The notes below the pieces were generated by a model. That model was not told the DNA's origin. It worked only from the letters and a program-made list of their open reading frames with translations, and ran no database searches. The position numbers were made by a program, and so were the translations under genes. Below are positions 22,931-32,640 of a stretch of DNA of 64,000 bases, piece after piece. The DNA is from Gambelia wislizenii. Taxonomy: Eukaryota > Chordata > Lepidosauria > Squamata > Crotaphytidae. Position 1 is the stretch's first letter, and every line of letters begins with the position of its first letter. The stretch is from the NCBI GenBank assembly GCA_030847615.1, contig JAUMIR010000003.1:342130256-342194255 (forward strand). Reading direction: 5' to 3'.

Positions 22931-23581
22931 ACAGTAGCACCCCCGCATCTACTGATTTGCCATCCACTGATTCAATTATCCATGGATGGCGATGGTGGGG
23001 TGGGTGGGAGAGAGGAGGCGAGCTCGTGCTTGAAGCTACTCTTCAAGGTCCTGTGTAAGATACTCAAAAGCAAACTCTATTTTGATGGGCTGCTTTTAAT
23101 TATTGTGCAAAACCTCCAGCCCTATGCACAAGTTAGGGAAGAAGTCTGGGTGAGGTTAAAAATCCAGAGTTTGCCCCCTTATAAAGGCGGGGTGGGCAAG
23201 GGAGGGAGGAGATGAGCTCTGTGGGGAGGGGTTCATGAGATGGTGGAACTGGCAGGTGGGTGGGGGAGGCTGCAAGTTTGCCTCCCCCTCCCTTCCCTGG
23301 GACTGTTCCGGTGGCATGGGTTCTGGTGGCATAGCTGAGCTGGGGGGGGGGGGGAAGGAGGCAAGCTCACCTCCCCATCCTTTCCCCCAGGAGGATTCCA
23401 GTGGTGTGTCGGAACTGGTAGGAGATGGGCAGAGGAGGGAAAGAGGAGGCAAGCTTGCATCCTTTCTCTCTTCTCTGTAGGTGTGTGTGTGTGTCTGGTG
23501 GAGGTGTTCGCTATTATCCGCAGATTTCACTACCTGCGGTGGGGCCCTTAACCAATCCCCCATGGATACGGGGGTCCTACT
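22931..23581. mobile_element. Tigger-like element with GC-rich interior
   Basis: Ends CAGTAGCACCCCCGCATC and GATACGGGGGTCCTACTG are inverted. Inner blocks TTCAATTATCCATGG and GCTATTATCCGCAGATT match the Tigger-like copies at 10203 and 12817. A GGGGAGGAGG-rich core creates long proline- or glycine-rich frames that are not genes. The left TA duplication is not preserved. Confidence 0.7.
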
Positions 23582-23842
23582 GTAGTAGTAACATTTTAAA
23601 AAATAAGAATGAAAAATATTATAAATCAAAAGAGCATGCCAATTTTACTAGTACCATCATTTTTGAGAACATTCTTCTTTTGAAGTCAAATCTGACAAGC
23701 CTGGACATACTCATGGTTTCCAATTGATTGAACAACATTTTGAATTTCTAACCAACTCATGACCAGGATTAAGTCTGGAGTCACTTTTCCTCTAGTCAGA
23801 TCCATCACAACACTGTCCTAGACTCAGTGAGTAGAATAAGTA

Positions 23843-24264
23843 GGGTTGCCATGTGAAAAACAGGACAGGGCTCCTGGCTGTGAGGAAGAGAGAATTATTT
23901 TTATTTATTTAGTTATTTAGTTATTTATACTAAGAACCACTATACCTTGTGGCTGAAGAGATTATACTAATCTCTTCAGCCACAAGGCTATCAGAGTGGC
24001 TTACAAATTGTTTTAAGCAATAGCTATTTACACATCTAACTGCATTAAACAGTTTCCAATGTGTGTTTGCTAATTGCCCCCACAAGCTCGGTACTCATTT
24101 TACTGACCTACGAAAGGATGGAAGGCTGAATGAACCTTGGAGCCCACTGGAATCGAAGGTAGAGCAGGTAGACCTAGTGTGACAAGCAACACATGCTGAA
24201 ATGTCCTCTTCTGCACAACTATCAATGACACAGGAGCCCTGTCCTGTTTTTCACATGGCAGCCC
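23843..24264. mobile_element. DNA transposon with 30-nt terminal inverted repeats
   Basis: The ends GGGTTGCCATGTGAAAAACA and, in reverse, TGTTTTTCACATGGCAGCCC continue as matching GGACAGGGCTCCTG/CAGGAGCCCTGTCC. TA is present on both sides (23841-23842 and 24265-24266). A relative lies at 36833-37133. The middle is occupied by the (TTTA)n repeat with a small perfect hairpin. Confidence 0.7.
23893..24170 (+). repeat. (TTTA)n plus 'CTCTTCAGCCACAAGGC' repeat, with hairpin
   Basis: This is the longest copy of the repeat seen at 18590 and 54757, running through ATTGCCCCCACAAGC, GTACTCATTTTACTGACC and GGAAGGATGGAAGGCTGA. At 23945-23987 it holds a perfect inverted repeat of 20 nt with a 3-nt loop. 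Confidence 0.6.
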
Positions 24265-24296
24265 TAGAACACAGTCATTTATCTGAGCCTTATATA

Positions 24297-24971
24297 TGTC
24301 AGGGATGATGGGAGTTGTAGCTCTTCACCTCTGGCTCAAACTCACCACCTTGTTATGCAGCAGAGCCAACCAGCTTAGATCAGTGGTTAATGCTTTCCTC
24401 CAAAGCAGCAGAGTTTCAGAGAATAGGCTGAAGATCCTGACAAACTCTCCAAGCCTTCTCACTCTTCTCCAGGTGTCTCCAAAACGTCTCCAGGAATCAC
24501 CCAGGCAACTCAGTAGTTTTATATAAAACCTACTTTATTCTTCTATATAAATATACTATATGGTCAACAAATTACAATCTCTACACACTACTCCACAATC
24601 TCTACAAACTACTCCACCTCTACTCAACCACCATACATTGGCAAACATTGCAATTTTATAGCCATTGTTTATCACCACCCACTAGTTAGTTTCCACCCAG
24701 TGGGTGTGTACTTCCATTCTGATTGGTCCACATAGTTCCACCCATGCCTAAGACCAACCCATGTATTTCAACATTTCACCTTGTACACTTAATGATTCTC
24801 AGGTGTTTCCAATCTGCATTCAGTACCTCTGTCCTTGGCTCTCAGGCCTTCTAGATTACATTAGCAGTTTCACATGTGTAGCCCCATAATTGCTCTTGCT
24901 TAGTCATTGTGACTTTCACATACATATTTTATTTCTTTCACTGTATGTCCCATGTTGCATTTTCCTTAACA
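24297..24971 (-). repeat. 3' LTR of the Ty1/copia element
   Basis: The 675-bp repeat reads TGTCAGG...TTAACA on the plus strand and is base-for-base the same as 29187-29861. On the element's strand an AATAAA signal (complement of 24534-24539) lies after TATA-like sequences (24517-24528 and 24543-24552), in the order expected for promoter and polyadenylation. It has TG/CA ends as in other LTR elements. Confidence 0.95.
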
Positions 24972-24981
24972 ATCCCCTCCG
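24972..24981 (-). promoter_or_regulatory. Polypurine tract for plus-strand priming
   Basis: Directly next to the 3' LTR, the minus strand reads GGAGGGGAT before the LTR's TGTTAAGG. A purine run at this place is where second-strand synthesis is primed in LTR elements. Confidence 0.75.
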
Positions 24982-25002
24982 AAATAAAATATTGTATGTG
25001 TC

Positions 25003-28000
25003 TTACAATGTCATTCCAACCATTTGTGTCAGCCTTTCATGTTTTTCTGCTGTCAATGCTTTTGTGAACAAATCTGCTATGTTGTGTTGTGTTTCTATAT
25101 ATCTCAATTCTATTTCACCCTTCTGAACCATGTCTCGCACATTTTGATATCTTACACCAACATATTTTGTTCTGTTCTTCAAACTTTCAGTTTCAGCCAT
25201 TGCTATGCATGACTGTGAATCTTCCAGTATTTCCACTGGTATCTTGTAACTTTCATTTAAATCATTTAACAATTGCTTAATCCACTGTACCTCATTTACT
25301 ATCTCATTCAAAGCAGCGAATTCTGCTTCCGTTGTGCTTAACGCTACATTAGTTTGTTTTCTACTTCTCCAAACTATTGGACTTTCACTATATTTAATTA
25401 TCATTCCTGTAACTGACTTCTTGTCTCCTAATTCTGATGCAAATGAACTGTCTACATAACAATCTAGATCTGAACTATTGTTTCTTATTATCAATTTCCT
25501 ATCTAAGGTTCCTTTCAAATATCTCAATAAATGTTTTACCGCTGTCCAGTCTTCAATTTTTGGATCATTAACCCTTCTAGACAATACATTTACAGCATAA
25601 GAAATGTCTGGTCTGGTGTGGCAAGATATGAATTGTAAAGATCCTATTATACTTCTGAAGAAAGTCTTGTCCTCAAACGCTCTAGTTGTTTTCTCAGACA
25701 CAAAACCAGTTGTCATTGGAGCTCTTACTATTTTTGCATTCTGTAATCCACACTTTTCAATCAGTCTTTCAATTTTATTTCTCTGACTTAATAAACAATG
25801 TCCTTCTTCTGTCCATTCAACGCAAATACCTAAATAAGACTTCAATACACCTAAGTCCTTCAAAACAAACTTCTTAGACAATTCTCTTTTTACTGACTCA
25901 ATTTCCTGTTTTGACTTTGCTGCTACGCACAAATCATCTACATAAATCACTAATACTATGTCTCCTTTTGTATAGACACAAGCATCTGCAATGCTCCTCT
26001 TGTAACCTAGCTTAACTAGCTCATCATTGATGCACAGATTCCATGCTCTGGCACTTTGTTTTAAACCATACAACGCTTTCTTTAATTTATATACTCTCTG
26101 ACTACCATTTTCTTCGAAACCTTGTGGCTGTTCCATAAATATTTCTTCATTCAAAACCGCATTCAAGTAAGCTGTCTCAAAATCAAAATGTTCTACAACT
26201 AAATTCCTTTTTACTGCTACAGCTAGAACCATTCTCAGACTTTCTGGCTTTGCAGTTGGAGAATATGTCTTATCATAGTTCTCATACTGCTTTTGCGCAA
26301 AACCCTTAGCCACTAACCTAGCTTTATATTTGATACTTCCATCTGGCATTTCTTTCCTTTTGTATACCCATTTACAACCAATTACTTTCTTGTCTTTGGG
26401 TCTGTCAACAATTTCAAAAACATCTTTATTTACCAGGCAACCAAACTCATTATCCATTGCATCAAACCATCTTTCCTGTTCTTCACTAGGATAACTTTCC
26501 AATTCTTCAAAACTTTCAGGCTCCTCTACTGCTAAACAAACTCTTGCCTTTGTCACAACAAACCTATCTGGAGGCTTTCTAACTCTATGACTACGCCTGG
26601 GAATAAAATCTGCTGTTCTGTTTCTTTCATCCTCACTTTCTCTACTGGGAGTTGTAGTTCTATGACTAAATCTCTTGTCTTCAGTCATTCGAGTAGTAGT
26701 AGGCCTAGATGCTATCTCATCATCGGAAGAACTACCAGTGCTGCTAGGTGATGCTTCCTGCTTAACTGAAACCCCTCCGTTTCCTGAGGTTGGTTCAGTT
26801 TGTGCTTCTGGCTCATTTGAACTCCCTAATCTCAAAAACACTTCTTTATTGGCATGCAGTTTGTCCCAACCAGCATGTCTCTCAAAATTTGCAGACCTAG
26901 AATACTGCACTTGTTTTCCATCCAAATGAAACTTGTAGCTATTTCCAGAATACCCCAAAAACCTAAGCCTTTTGCTTTTGGGTTCTCCTTTCCTCCTGAA
27001 ACAAGCAGGTGTGTAAACATGAGCAAATTGTCCAAAAACCCTTAAGTACTTGTAATTTGGCATTCTCCCATACAATACCCTGTAGGGAATGTCTTCAATT
27101 TCTGAATGATACAATCTGTTACTGATATGTATTGCAGTCAAAGTTGCTTCTGCCCAAAAACTTTCTTTCACCCCTGCATCTGCCATCATACAAGCAGTAA
27201 TTCTTTTTATGTCTTGTATTTTCTTCTCTGCTAACCCATCCTCACTAGGACAAGCAGGGTTTGTAGTTTCATGCCTTATTCCCACCTTTTGAAACCAGTT
27301 AAACAATTGATTATTTAAAAATTCTCCTCCTCTGTCAGTAATAATGGTGCCTACTCTGCTATCAAATTGTCTTTCCACCATTCTTACCCATGCTTTCAAA
27401 CTTTGCCCAGCGTCAGATTTGTTTTTCATTATTCTCACAAATGCAAACCTTGTATACCTATCAACAATTACTAGGAAATACTTGCTTCCCCCTAAGGACA
27501 AGCAGTAAGCTTGGGCAACATCTGCATGTACATACTGAAATGGTCTTTGAGCAATTCTTTTTGTTTTCTTAGCTACTGGAAAAGCTCTGACCTTTACCTG
27601 TTGACATACCGTACAATCTAAGTGGTTTTTGCATTCAGTAACTTTTAAATCTGGATACATACTGATTAAATTCTTTAAACATTTGAAGCTCGCATGGCCA
27701 AATTTTCTGTGAAGCTCGTGTATGCAGTCTTTGTGGATTGGAATATTTTCTATGTTATTAGCTTCTTCAACCCTGTAGCTATCAATATTGTCCTCCAAAT
27801 AATAAAGTTTGTCCTTTTTCAAACCTATGCCACGCAATTCCCCATTCAGTTTTATCTTACACATGTTCTTTTCAAAGATGACTGTGTAGTCTCTTTCTGT
27901 TAATCTGCTTACTGATAACAAATTATTTTCTAACTCCTTTACATGTAAGACATCATTAAAATTCTCTTTTAGCCCTGGAATGTACACAGTACCCATTTGA

Positions 28001-28968
28001 TTTACAGTACTTAGCTCTTTCCCGTCAGCCAAAACTACAGCATTTACATTAGCTGATTTTCTATTACTTATTAAATTTATATCATTACACATCAATGATG
28101 TGGCTCCTGAATCAACTAGCCATTTAGAATTTGCATTTTGTTTTTCCTTAATCATGGTTGCAACCCCCTTTTTATTACCACTGTCCCTCAAAAATGGAGG
28201 TCTGCACTGTTTTTGATACTGCTGCGGCTGCCATCTGCTCTCTGCTTGCTTGCGTCTCTCAGCTGCAAAATGTTTACAATGTCTCTGCAGATGACCAATC
28301 TTCTTACAATAAAAGCACCTCCGTTGCTCCCTTGTAGAGGCTGCTTCCTCCTGCGTTCGCCAGTCAGGAGTTGTTTGTTGTTTTGGCACAGTCTTTAAGC
28401 TTGCTGAGTCACCCTGCTCAGACATTCTTCTCTGGTTCTCTTCCAGTATTCTGGCCACAATTAAGTCTCTATTAAGCTCAGCTTCTGGCAAGTTCTGCAA
28501 GCTGTTCGTTATGTTGTCCCACGAAGAGTCTAGCGATTCTATTAAAATGTAGCATTGCTGCTCTTTGCTAATTTGCACTCCCCTCAGTTCAGCTTGCACA
28601 AACAAATCTTGCATTATTTTTAAATGTTCTATCACACACTGCCCTTTAGCCATCTTTTGCCTGTATATTCTTTTAGACCATAGCATTTTTGCAAAAGCAG
28701 TTGAAGGAGTGTGTAATCTCTGCAAGGTATCCCACACATCCTTGGCAGACGTTTTATCTCTGACGTCATTAATTAAGTCTTCTTCAAGCATGAGATAAAG
28801 ACAGGCTTTTGCTTTACTATCTCTCTCTTGAGTGGCTTCATCAGCATCAGCTGCCAGCCCTGTTTCAACTGTTGACCACAGACCTTCCTTTACTAGTAGA
28901 GATTGGGCATAAATCTTCCAGGTAGAGTAGTTGTTTCTATTTAATTTACTAAACTTTAGAATTTCCAT
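25003..28968 (-). CDS. Ty1/copia Gag-Pol polyprotein, uninterrupted
   Basis: This 1321-residue frame encodes the whole element polyprotein. Residues 1-200 are copia-type Gag (the N-terminal MEILKFSKLNRNNYSTWK pattern). A CCHC zinc knuckle lies at C218-C221-H226-C231. Protease has the active-site motif DSGAT at 286-290. Integrase shows H420/H425/C452/C455, then catalytic D483, D545 and E581. A serine- and acid-rich linker spans about 710-800. Reverse transcriptase runs from about 835, with D929 and the YVDD motif at 1009-1012. RNase H carries D1169 or D1173, E1214/E1216 and D1250. All key residues are present. Gag and Pol share one frame with no frameshift or stop between them, so Gag excess would need another mechanism such as splicing, as known for Drosophila copia. 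The start is the first methionine after the primer site and leader. Confidence 0.97.
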   Translation of the reverse strand: MEILKFSKLNRNNYSTWKIYAQSLLVKEGLWSTVETGLAADADEATQERDSKAKACLYLMLEEDLINDVRDKTSAKDVWDTLQRLHTPSTAFAKMLWSKRIYRQKMAKGQCVIEHLKIMQDLFVQAELRGVQISKEQQCYILIESLDSSWDNITNSLQNLPEAELNRDLIVARILEENQRRMSEQGDSASLKTVPKQQTTPDWRTQEEAASTREQRRCFYCKKIGHLQRHCKHFAAERRKQAESRWQPQQYQKQCRPPFLRDSGNKKGVATMIKEKQNANSKWLVDSGATSLMCNDINLISNRKSANVNAVVLADGKELSTVNQMGTVYIPGLKENFNDVLHVKELENNLLSVSRLTERDYTVIFEKNMCKIKLNGELRGIGLKKDKLYYLEDNIDSYRVEEANNIENIPIHKDCIHELHRKFGHASFKCLKNLISMYPDLKVTECKNHLDCTVCQQVKVRAFPVAKKTKRIAQRPFQYVHADVAQAYCLSLGGSKYFLVIVDRYTRFAFVRIMKNKSDAGQSLKAWVRMVERQFDSRVGTIITDRGGEFLNNQLFNWFQKVGIRHETTNPACPSEDGLAEKKIQDIKRITACMMADAGVKESFWAEATLTAIHISNRLYHSEIEDIPYRVLYGRMPNYKYLRVFGQFAHVYTPACFRRKGEPKSKRLRFLGYSGNSYKFHLDGKQVQYSRSANFERHAGWDKLHANKEVFLRLGSSNEPEAQTEPTSGNGGVSVKQEASPSSTGSSSDDEIASRPTTTRMTEDKRFSHRTTTPSRESEDERNRTADFIPRRSHRVRKPPDRFVVTKARVCLAVEEPESFEELESYPSEEQERWFDAMDNEFGCLVNKDVFEIVDRPKDKKVIGCKWVYKRKEMPDGSIKYKARLVAKGFAQKQYENYDKTYSPTAKPESLRMVLAVAVKRNLVVEHFDFETAYLNAVLNEEIFMEQPQGFEENGSQRVYKLKKALYGLKQSARAWNLCINDELVKLGYKRSIADACVYTKGDIVLVIYVDDLCVAAKSKQEIESVKRELSKKFVLKDLGVLKSYLGICVEWTEEGHCLLSQRNKIERLIEKCGLQNAKIVRAPMTTGFVSEKTTRAFEDKTFFRSIIGSLQFISCHTRPDISYAVNVLSRRVNDPKIEDWTAVKHLLRYLKGTLDRKLIIRNNSSDLDCYVDSSFASELGDKKSVTGMIIKYSESPIVWRSRKQTNVALSTTEAEFAALNEIVNEVQWIKQLLNDLNESYKIPVEILEDSQSCIAMAETESLKNRTKYVGVRYQNVRDMVQKGEIELRYIETQHNIADLFTKALTAEKHERLTQMVGMTL

Positions 28969-29170
28969 CTTGAATTGTGCAGTGACTCAATTTGACACAG
29001 TCCTTCTGAGTATGCACAGCCGACCCGTCTGGGCTTAAGCAAAACACAAAATGATTTACTCACGAGGCTTATCAGTGCAGCACAAACAGCTTGCTCTGAT
29101 CTACCGTCCACAAAGCTTTCTTCCACTCTCTGGAACTTTCAGCTTCTGTGGATGCTGGGTGCTCTAGTAA
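28969..29170 (-). other. Copia untranslated leader
   Basis: About 200 bp separate the primer binding site from the Gag start. No frame or obvious repeat was noticed. Packaging signals and splice donor sites would be expected here, but none can be asserted from reading alone. Confidence 0.5.
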
Positions 29171-29185
29171 CTGGGCCCATAACCC
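29171..29185 (-). promoter_or_regulatory. Primer binding site, anticodon arm of initiator tRNA-Met
   Basis: On the plus strand this reads CTGGGCCCATAACCC, identical to the anticodon stem-loop of vertebrate initiator tRNA-Met (CAT anticodon at its centre). On the element strand it is therefore complementary to that internal stretch, one base after the 5' LTR. Drosophila copia is known to be primed by a tRNA-iMet half cut in the anticodon arm, so the same unusual priming is inferred here. Confidence 0.85.
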
Positions 29186-29186
29186 T

Positions 29187-29861
29187 TGTCAGGGATGATG
29201 GGAGTTGTAGCTCTTCACCTCTGGCTCAAACTCACCACCTTGTTATGCAGCAGAGCCAACCAGCTTAGATCAGTGGTTAATGCTTTCCTCCAAAGCAGCA
29301 GAGTTTCAGAGAATAGGCTGAAGATCCTGACAAACTCTCCAAGCCTTCTCACTCTTCTCCAGGTGTCTCCAAAACGTCTCCAGGAATCACCCAGGCAACT
29401 CAGTAGTTTTATATAAAACCTACTTTATTCTTCTATATAAATATACTATATGGTCAACAAATTACAATCTCTACACACTACTCCACAATCTCTACAAACT
29501 ACTCCACCTCTACTCAACCACCATACATTGGCAAACATTGCAATTTTATAGCCATTGTTTATCACCACCCACTAGTTAGTTTCCACCCAGTGGGTGTGTA
29601 CTTCCATTCTGATTGGTCCACATAGTTCCACCCATGCCTAAGACCAACCCATGTATTTCAACATTTCACCTTGTACACTTAATGATTCTCAGGTGTTTCC
29701 AATCTGCATTCAGTACCTCTGTCCTTGGCTCTCAGGCCTTCTAGATTACATTAGCAGTTTCACATGTGTAGCCCCATAATTGCTCTTGCTTAGTCATTGT
29801 GACTTTCACATACATATTTTATTTCTTTCACTGTATGTCCCATGTTGCATTTTCCTTAACA
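29187..29861 (-). repeat. 5' LTR of the Ty1/copia element
   Basis: The sequence is identical to 24297-24971 over all 675 bp by direct reading. On the element strand it begins TGTTAAGG and ends CCTGACA. It carries a CCAAT box on the element strand (complement of ATTGG near 29611-29616), TATA-like sequence and AATAAA (complement of 29424-29429). Confidence 0.95.
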
Positions 29862-31229
29862 TAGGCATTTGCCTACTTGCATGTAGGGCTAGACTGGGAA
29901 TGAATATGTGGCTGTGCATGTAGCCTCACCCTCAGACATTGCCATGGGCTCAGTAGCTTCCTGGACCTTCCTGCATTGAGCTAGTTCATAATTCAACAAA
30001 GAGAAGTTGCAGAGCCTTGTAGAGATCTTTATAACACAGTGGCCACTGTTTCCAGTTGGTTCAACATGAAAAAAAAATCTCATGATCTTGGTATCTCCCC
30101 TGCCAGGTAAGTAAAAATATCTCAAAAGGTACTGAGAATATGGTGATGTTGAGAATGGGGCTTAGGTGTATACCCACCCATGCCTTCATGCAACTTAAAT
30201 TGTGACTGGGATATGCCTTTACCCAGGACAACTGAAGTCATCCATTACTACAACCCTTTCTCTCTTGGGTGCTTTTTTGACCTCATTTTGTATCTCAAGA
30301 TCATCTTGACTATTTTTTATTAGAGAAGGACTCATATAATATGACCCCAGTACTAAACTATTGTCCCTCATGTTTCTATCCATAAACATCTACCCTATGT
30401 TAAGTTTTTTGTTGGATTCTATGCCTTCGTTGCCTCCATTATGACCTTCCCTATCTTTCCACTGGAGTGAAGGTATGGAATTTTTACTCTGAGCCCCACT
30501 TAACTTCATCTGGACCTTAGACATATTTATCATAGATAAACGAGATGGGGGAAATGTAGCTGGTGAGCCATATGTGGCACAAAGGCTTATTTTTTGGGGG
30601 GGCAGCCTGGTGCCCCTCAATATTTTCCATGCAAGATTTTTGTCAAAAAAATATTTTCTCACTCCTGTGTTTAAAAAGGATGCAGAACCTACCATACCCC
30701 ACAACCACAGAATTTTTAAAAAAGAAGGAAACATAGAACAGTATTTCTAGATCCTTTTGTTTGTTTTTTAAAATATTGATATCTTTCCAGGACTGGTATG
30801 GTGTGATAATAGTCCTGGGTGAAAAATTTCTCGTTCCCCCAAACCGCCCTAATTGCCCAATTCAGATGTATAGATATCTGACTGTAGCAGTCAATCTAGT
30901 CAAGATCAAGGGAAGGGCCACTGAGAAGAGAAAGTGGGGTGCTTCTATGTGGAGGAATTTCAAGCACCTTCCCCCCAATGAGATCTAATTCACCTGCCTT
31001 CTTCGCTCCAGAACAATCACTGATAAAGGGAACAGGTATATTCATTGACCTGCCTCTCTCTCCTGTTATAGAATTATTCTCATTAGTCAGTGGCAGGGAT
31101 GGAAAGAATATGTTCCAGTATTTGTTTCCTGGATAGAAAGTGAGTTTTCCAGACACTTGAGAAGCCCAGTCAAGAAAAATAATGCAGTGGCCAGAATTCT
31201 GTGCAGTTGTCACCTGGTATCCCAATGAG
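29862..31229. other. No recognised gene or repeat
   Basis: Frames 30390-30734 and 30896-31225 have no domains. No terminal repeats were noticed. Confidence 0.3.
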
Positions 31230-31960
31230 CTTCTGGAAATTATTCTGTGCAGAAAACCATGTGTGTTTTAGGCACAAAAACTACGGTGTTTGTGCAAAAA
31301 CACATTTTTTTCATGCCAAAAAAAGAGTGTTTTCAGAGAGTGTGTTTTGTGTATAAAGCATCAGTTTTACACAAAAATGTGCCTATCATGAAACTGTTTT
31401 TGAATGAAAAATCTGTTTGTGTGTGAAAATATTTTTTTTGTGCAAAAAACTTCCTAGAAACACACATTTTCCTTTAAAATTAGTGTATGGGGTGGTTGTA
31501 CAAAAAAATCTATGTGGATTTGTGTGAAATATTTGTGTGTGTGTGAAAAACAGATTTTTAAAAATGCAACCCCCACTTTTGAAGAACCCATTTTTATTTT
31601 ATTTTTTTGCTGCAAAAATCATGTTTGTGCACTTATCATGTTTGCACACTGATTTTGCACCCGCCAACCCAGGTGGGTTTCTTCAAAGTGTCCCCCTTGA
31701 AAAATCTGTTTTGCATTTTTTTTCACACAAAAAAGAAGTGTTTCTAGATAGCCACATGCATTTTTTGTGCAAAATTGCTGCTTTTTACACAAGATCCCCA
31801 CGTTTATTTCTGCATAAAATAACTTCCTGAAACCCTTCAGGTGGTATGAATACTGCTGGAGAGCTGTGCAGAAATGTTTGTTTTCTTCTACAGTTGGGAA
31901 AATTTGTGGAAATTATTTGTCCTTGAATGTGAAGATGAAATACTCAAATACTCTTGAGTA
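31230..31960. repeat. Degenerate tandem region rich in TTTTGTGCAAAA-type motifs
   Basis: For about 600 bp, variants of TTTGTGCAAAAA, TTTTACACAAAAATG, GTGTGTGAAAA and TTTTTGTGCAAAATT recur at irregular spacing of about 25-40 bp. The following tail (TTGGGAAAATTTGTGG...GATGAAATACT) resembles the tails at 5110-5230 and 6790-6880. It appears to be an expanded copy of that dispersed family. No coding frame of note. Confidence 0.55.
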
Positions 31961-31969
31961 TTTCAGAAA

Positions 31970-32145
31970 CTACTCTGTTTCAACTGATTTAAAATTGTAT
32001 GTTAGAACTGTTTTTAGATTGTTTTAAAAAGTTTTAAAAGAATATTTTAATGTGCTTTTTAAAATATTTTACCTTTGCACTGTTTTAATTGCTTTTATTT
32101 GGTCATCATGTCAGGTCCTTGTGGGCTGGGAAGCAAAAAAGAAAT
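31970..32145 (+). mobile_element. Old LINE 3' UTR-like fragment (L2/CR1-like)
   Basis: T-rich sequence with repeated TTTTAAAA-type words closes in a 'CCTTGTGGGCTGGGAAGCAAAAAAGAAATA' type ending (shown here only as a pattern), similar to the GAGCCACCTTGGGA ending near 42122. The assignment is tentative. Confidence 0.35.
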
Positions 32146-32372
32146 ACAGGTTGACTCCTGAATCCACATATTTGCTATCCACAGTTTCACTTATCCACGT
32201 CTCAAAAAATATATTCTCTCTAGGCATTTCTAGGTCCTCCAATGTGACTCTATAGTCAACTTCTGGCATTCATCTCATTAAAAATAATAGGGTTCTCTAT
32301 TATCCACAGTTTCAGATATCAATGGAAGATTATTCTTTTAATGTGTCCCCTGCGGATACAGGGGAGACCTTA
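32146..32372. mobile_element. Tigger-like MITE fragment
   Basis: The left end CAGGTTGACTCCTGAATCC and inner TCTCTAGGCATTTCTAGG match the copy at 61241. The right end has GCGGATACAGGGGAGACC. A second, inverted part of the same family continues to about 32570 (GACCTAGAAAATGCCTAGAGA). Confidence 0.6.
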
Positions 32373-32640
32373 AATAATAATAAAATACAGTATGACCAAT
32401 GTATTCTAGACATACTGTGGATAGAAAAAATTGTAGATAGTAATGAACCCTATATTTCTGCTGGAAGTTGATCAAAGAATTGCTTTAGAGGACCTAGAAA
32501 ATGCCTAGAGAGAACTTTTTTGGATGTGGGTAAGTGAAATCGTGGGTACCAGTACCATGGATATATGAGGGGTATTGTGTATATGTATATATGTACTGTC
32601 CTTACTATTTTTAAATTTTTAAATTTTTTTAATTTTTTAT

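Larger units (their letters stand above)
24297..29861 (-). mobile_element. Complete, apparently intact Ty1/copia LTR retrotransposon
   Basis: Minus-strand order: 5' LTR (29187-29861), primer site (29171-29185), leader, single Gag-Pol frame (28968-25003), polypurine tract, 3' LTR (24297-24971). Integrase lies before reverse transcriptase, the arrangement that separates copia from gypsy and from retroviruses. Identical LTRs and an unbroken frame suggest recent insertion. Flanks atata and taggc do not form a 5-bp duplication. No envelope-like frame is present. Confidence 0.95.

Noticed and set aside
23156..23727. Proline/serine-rich protein on the minus strand
   Set aside because: Same low-complexity Tigger-like interior, with no conserved domain.
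29165..29190. tRNA-iMet gene or pseudogene
   Set aside because: Only the anticodon arm matches; acceptor stem, D and T arms are absent and the position next to the LTR explains it as a primer site.
24297..29861. Endogenous retrovirus
   Set aside because: Integrase precedes reverse transcriptase, there is no envelope frame, and the motifs are copia type.
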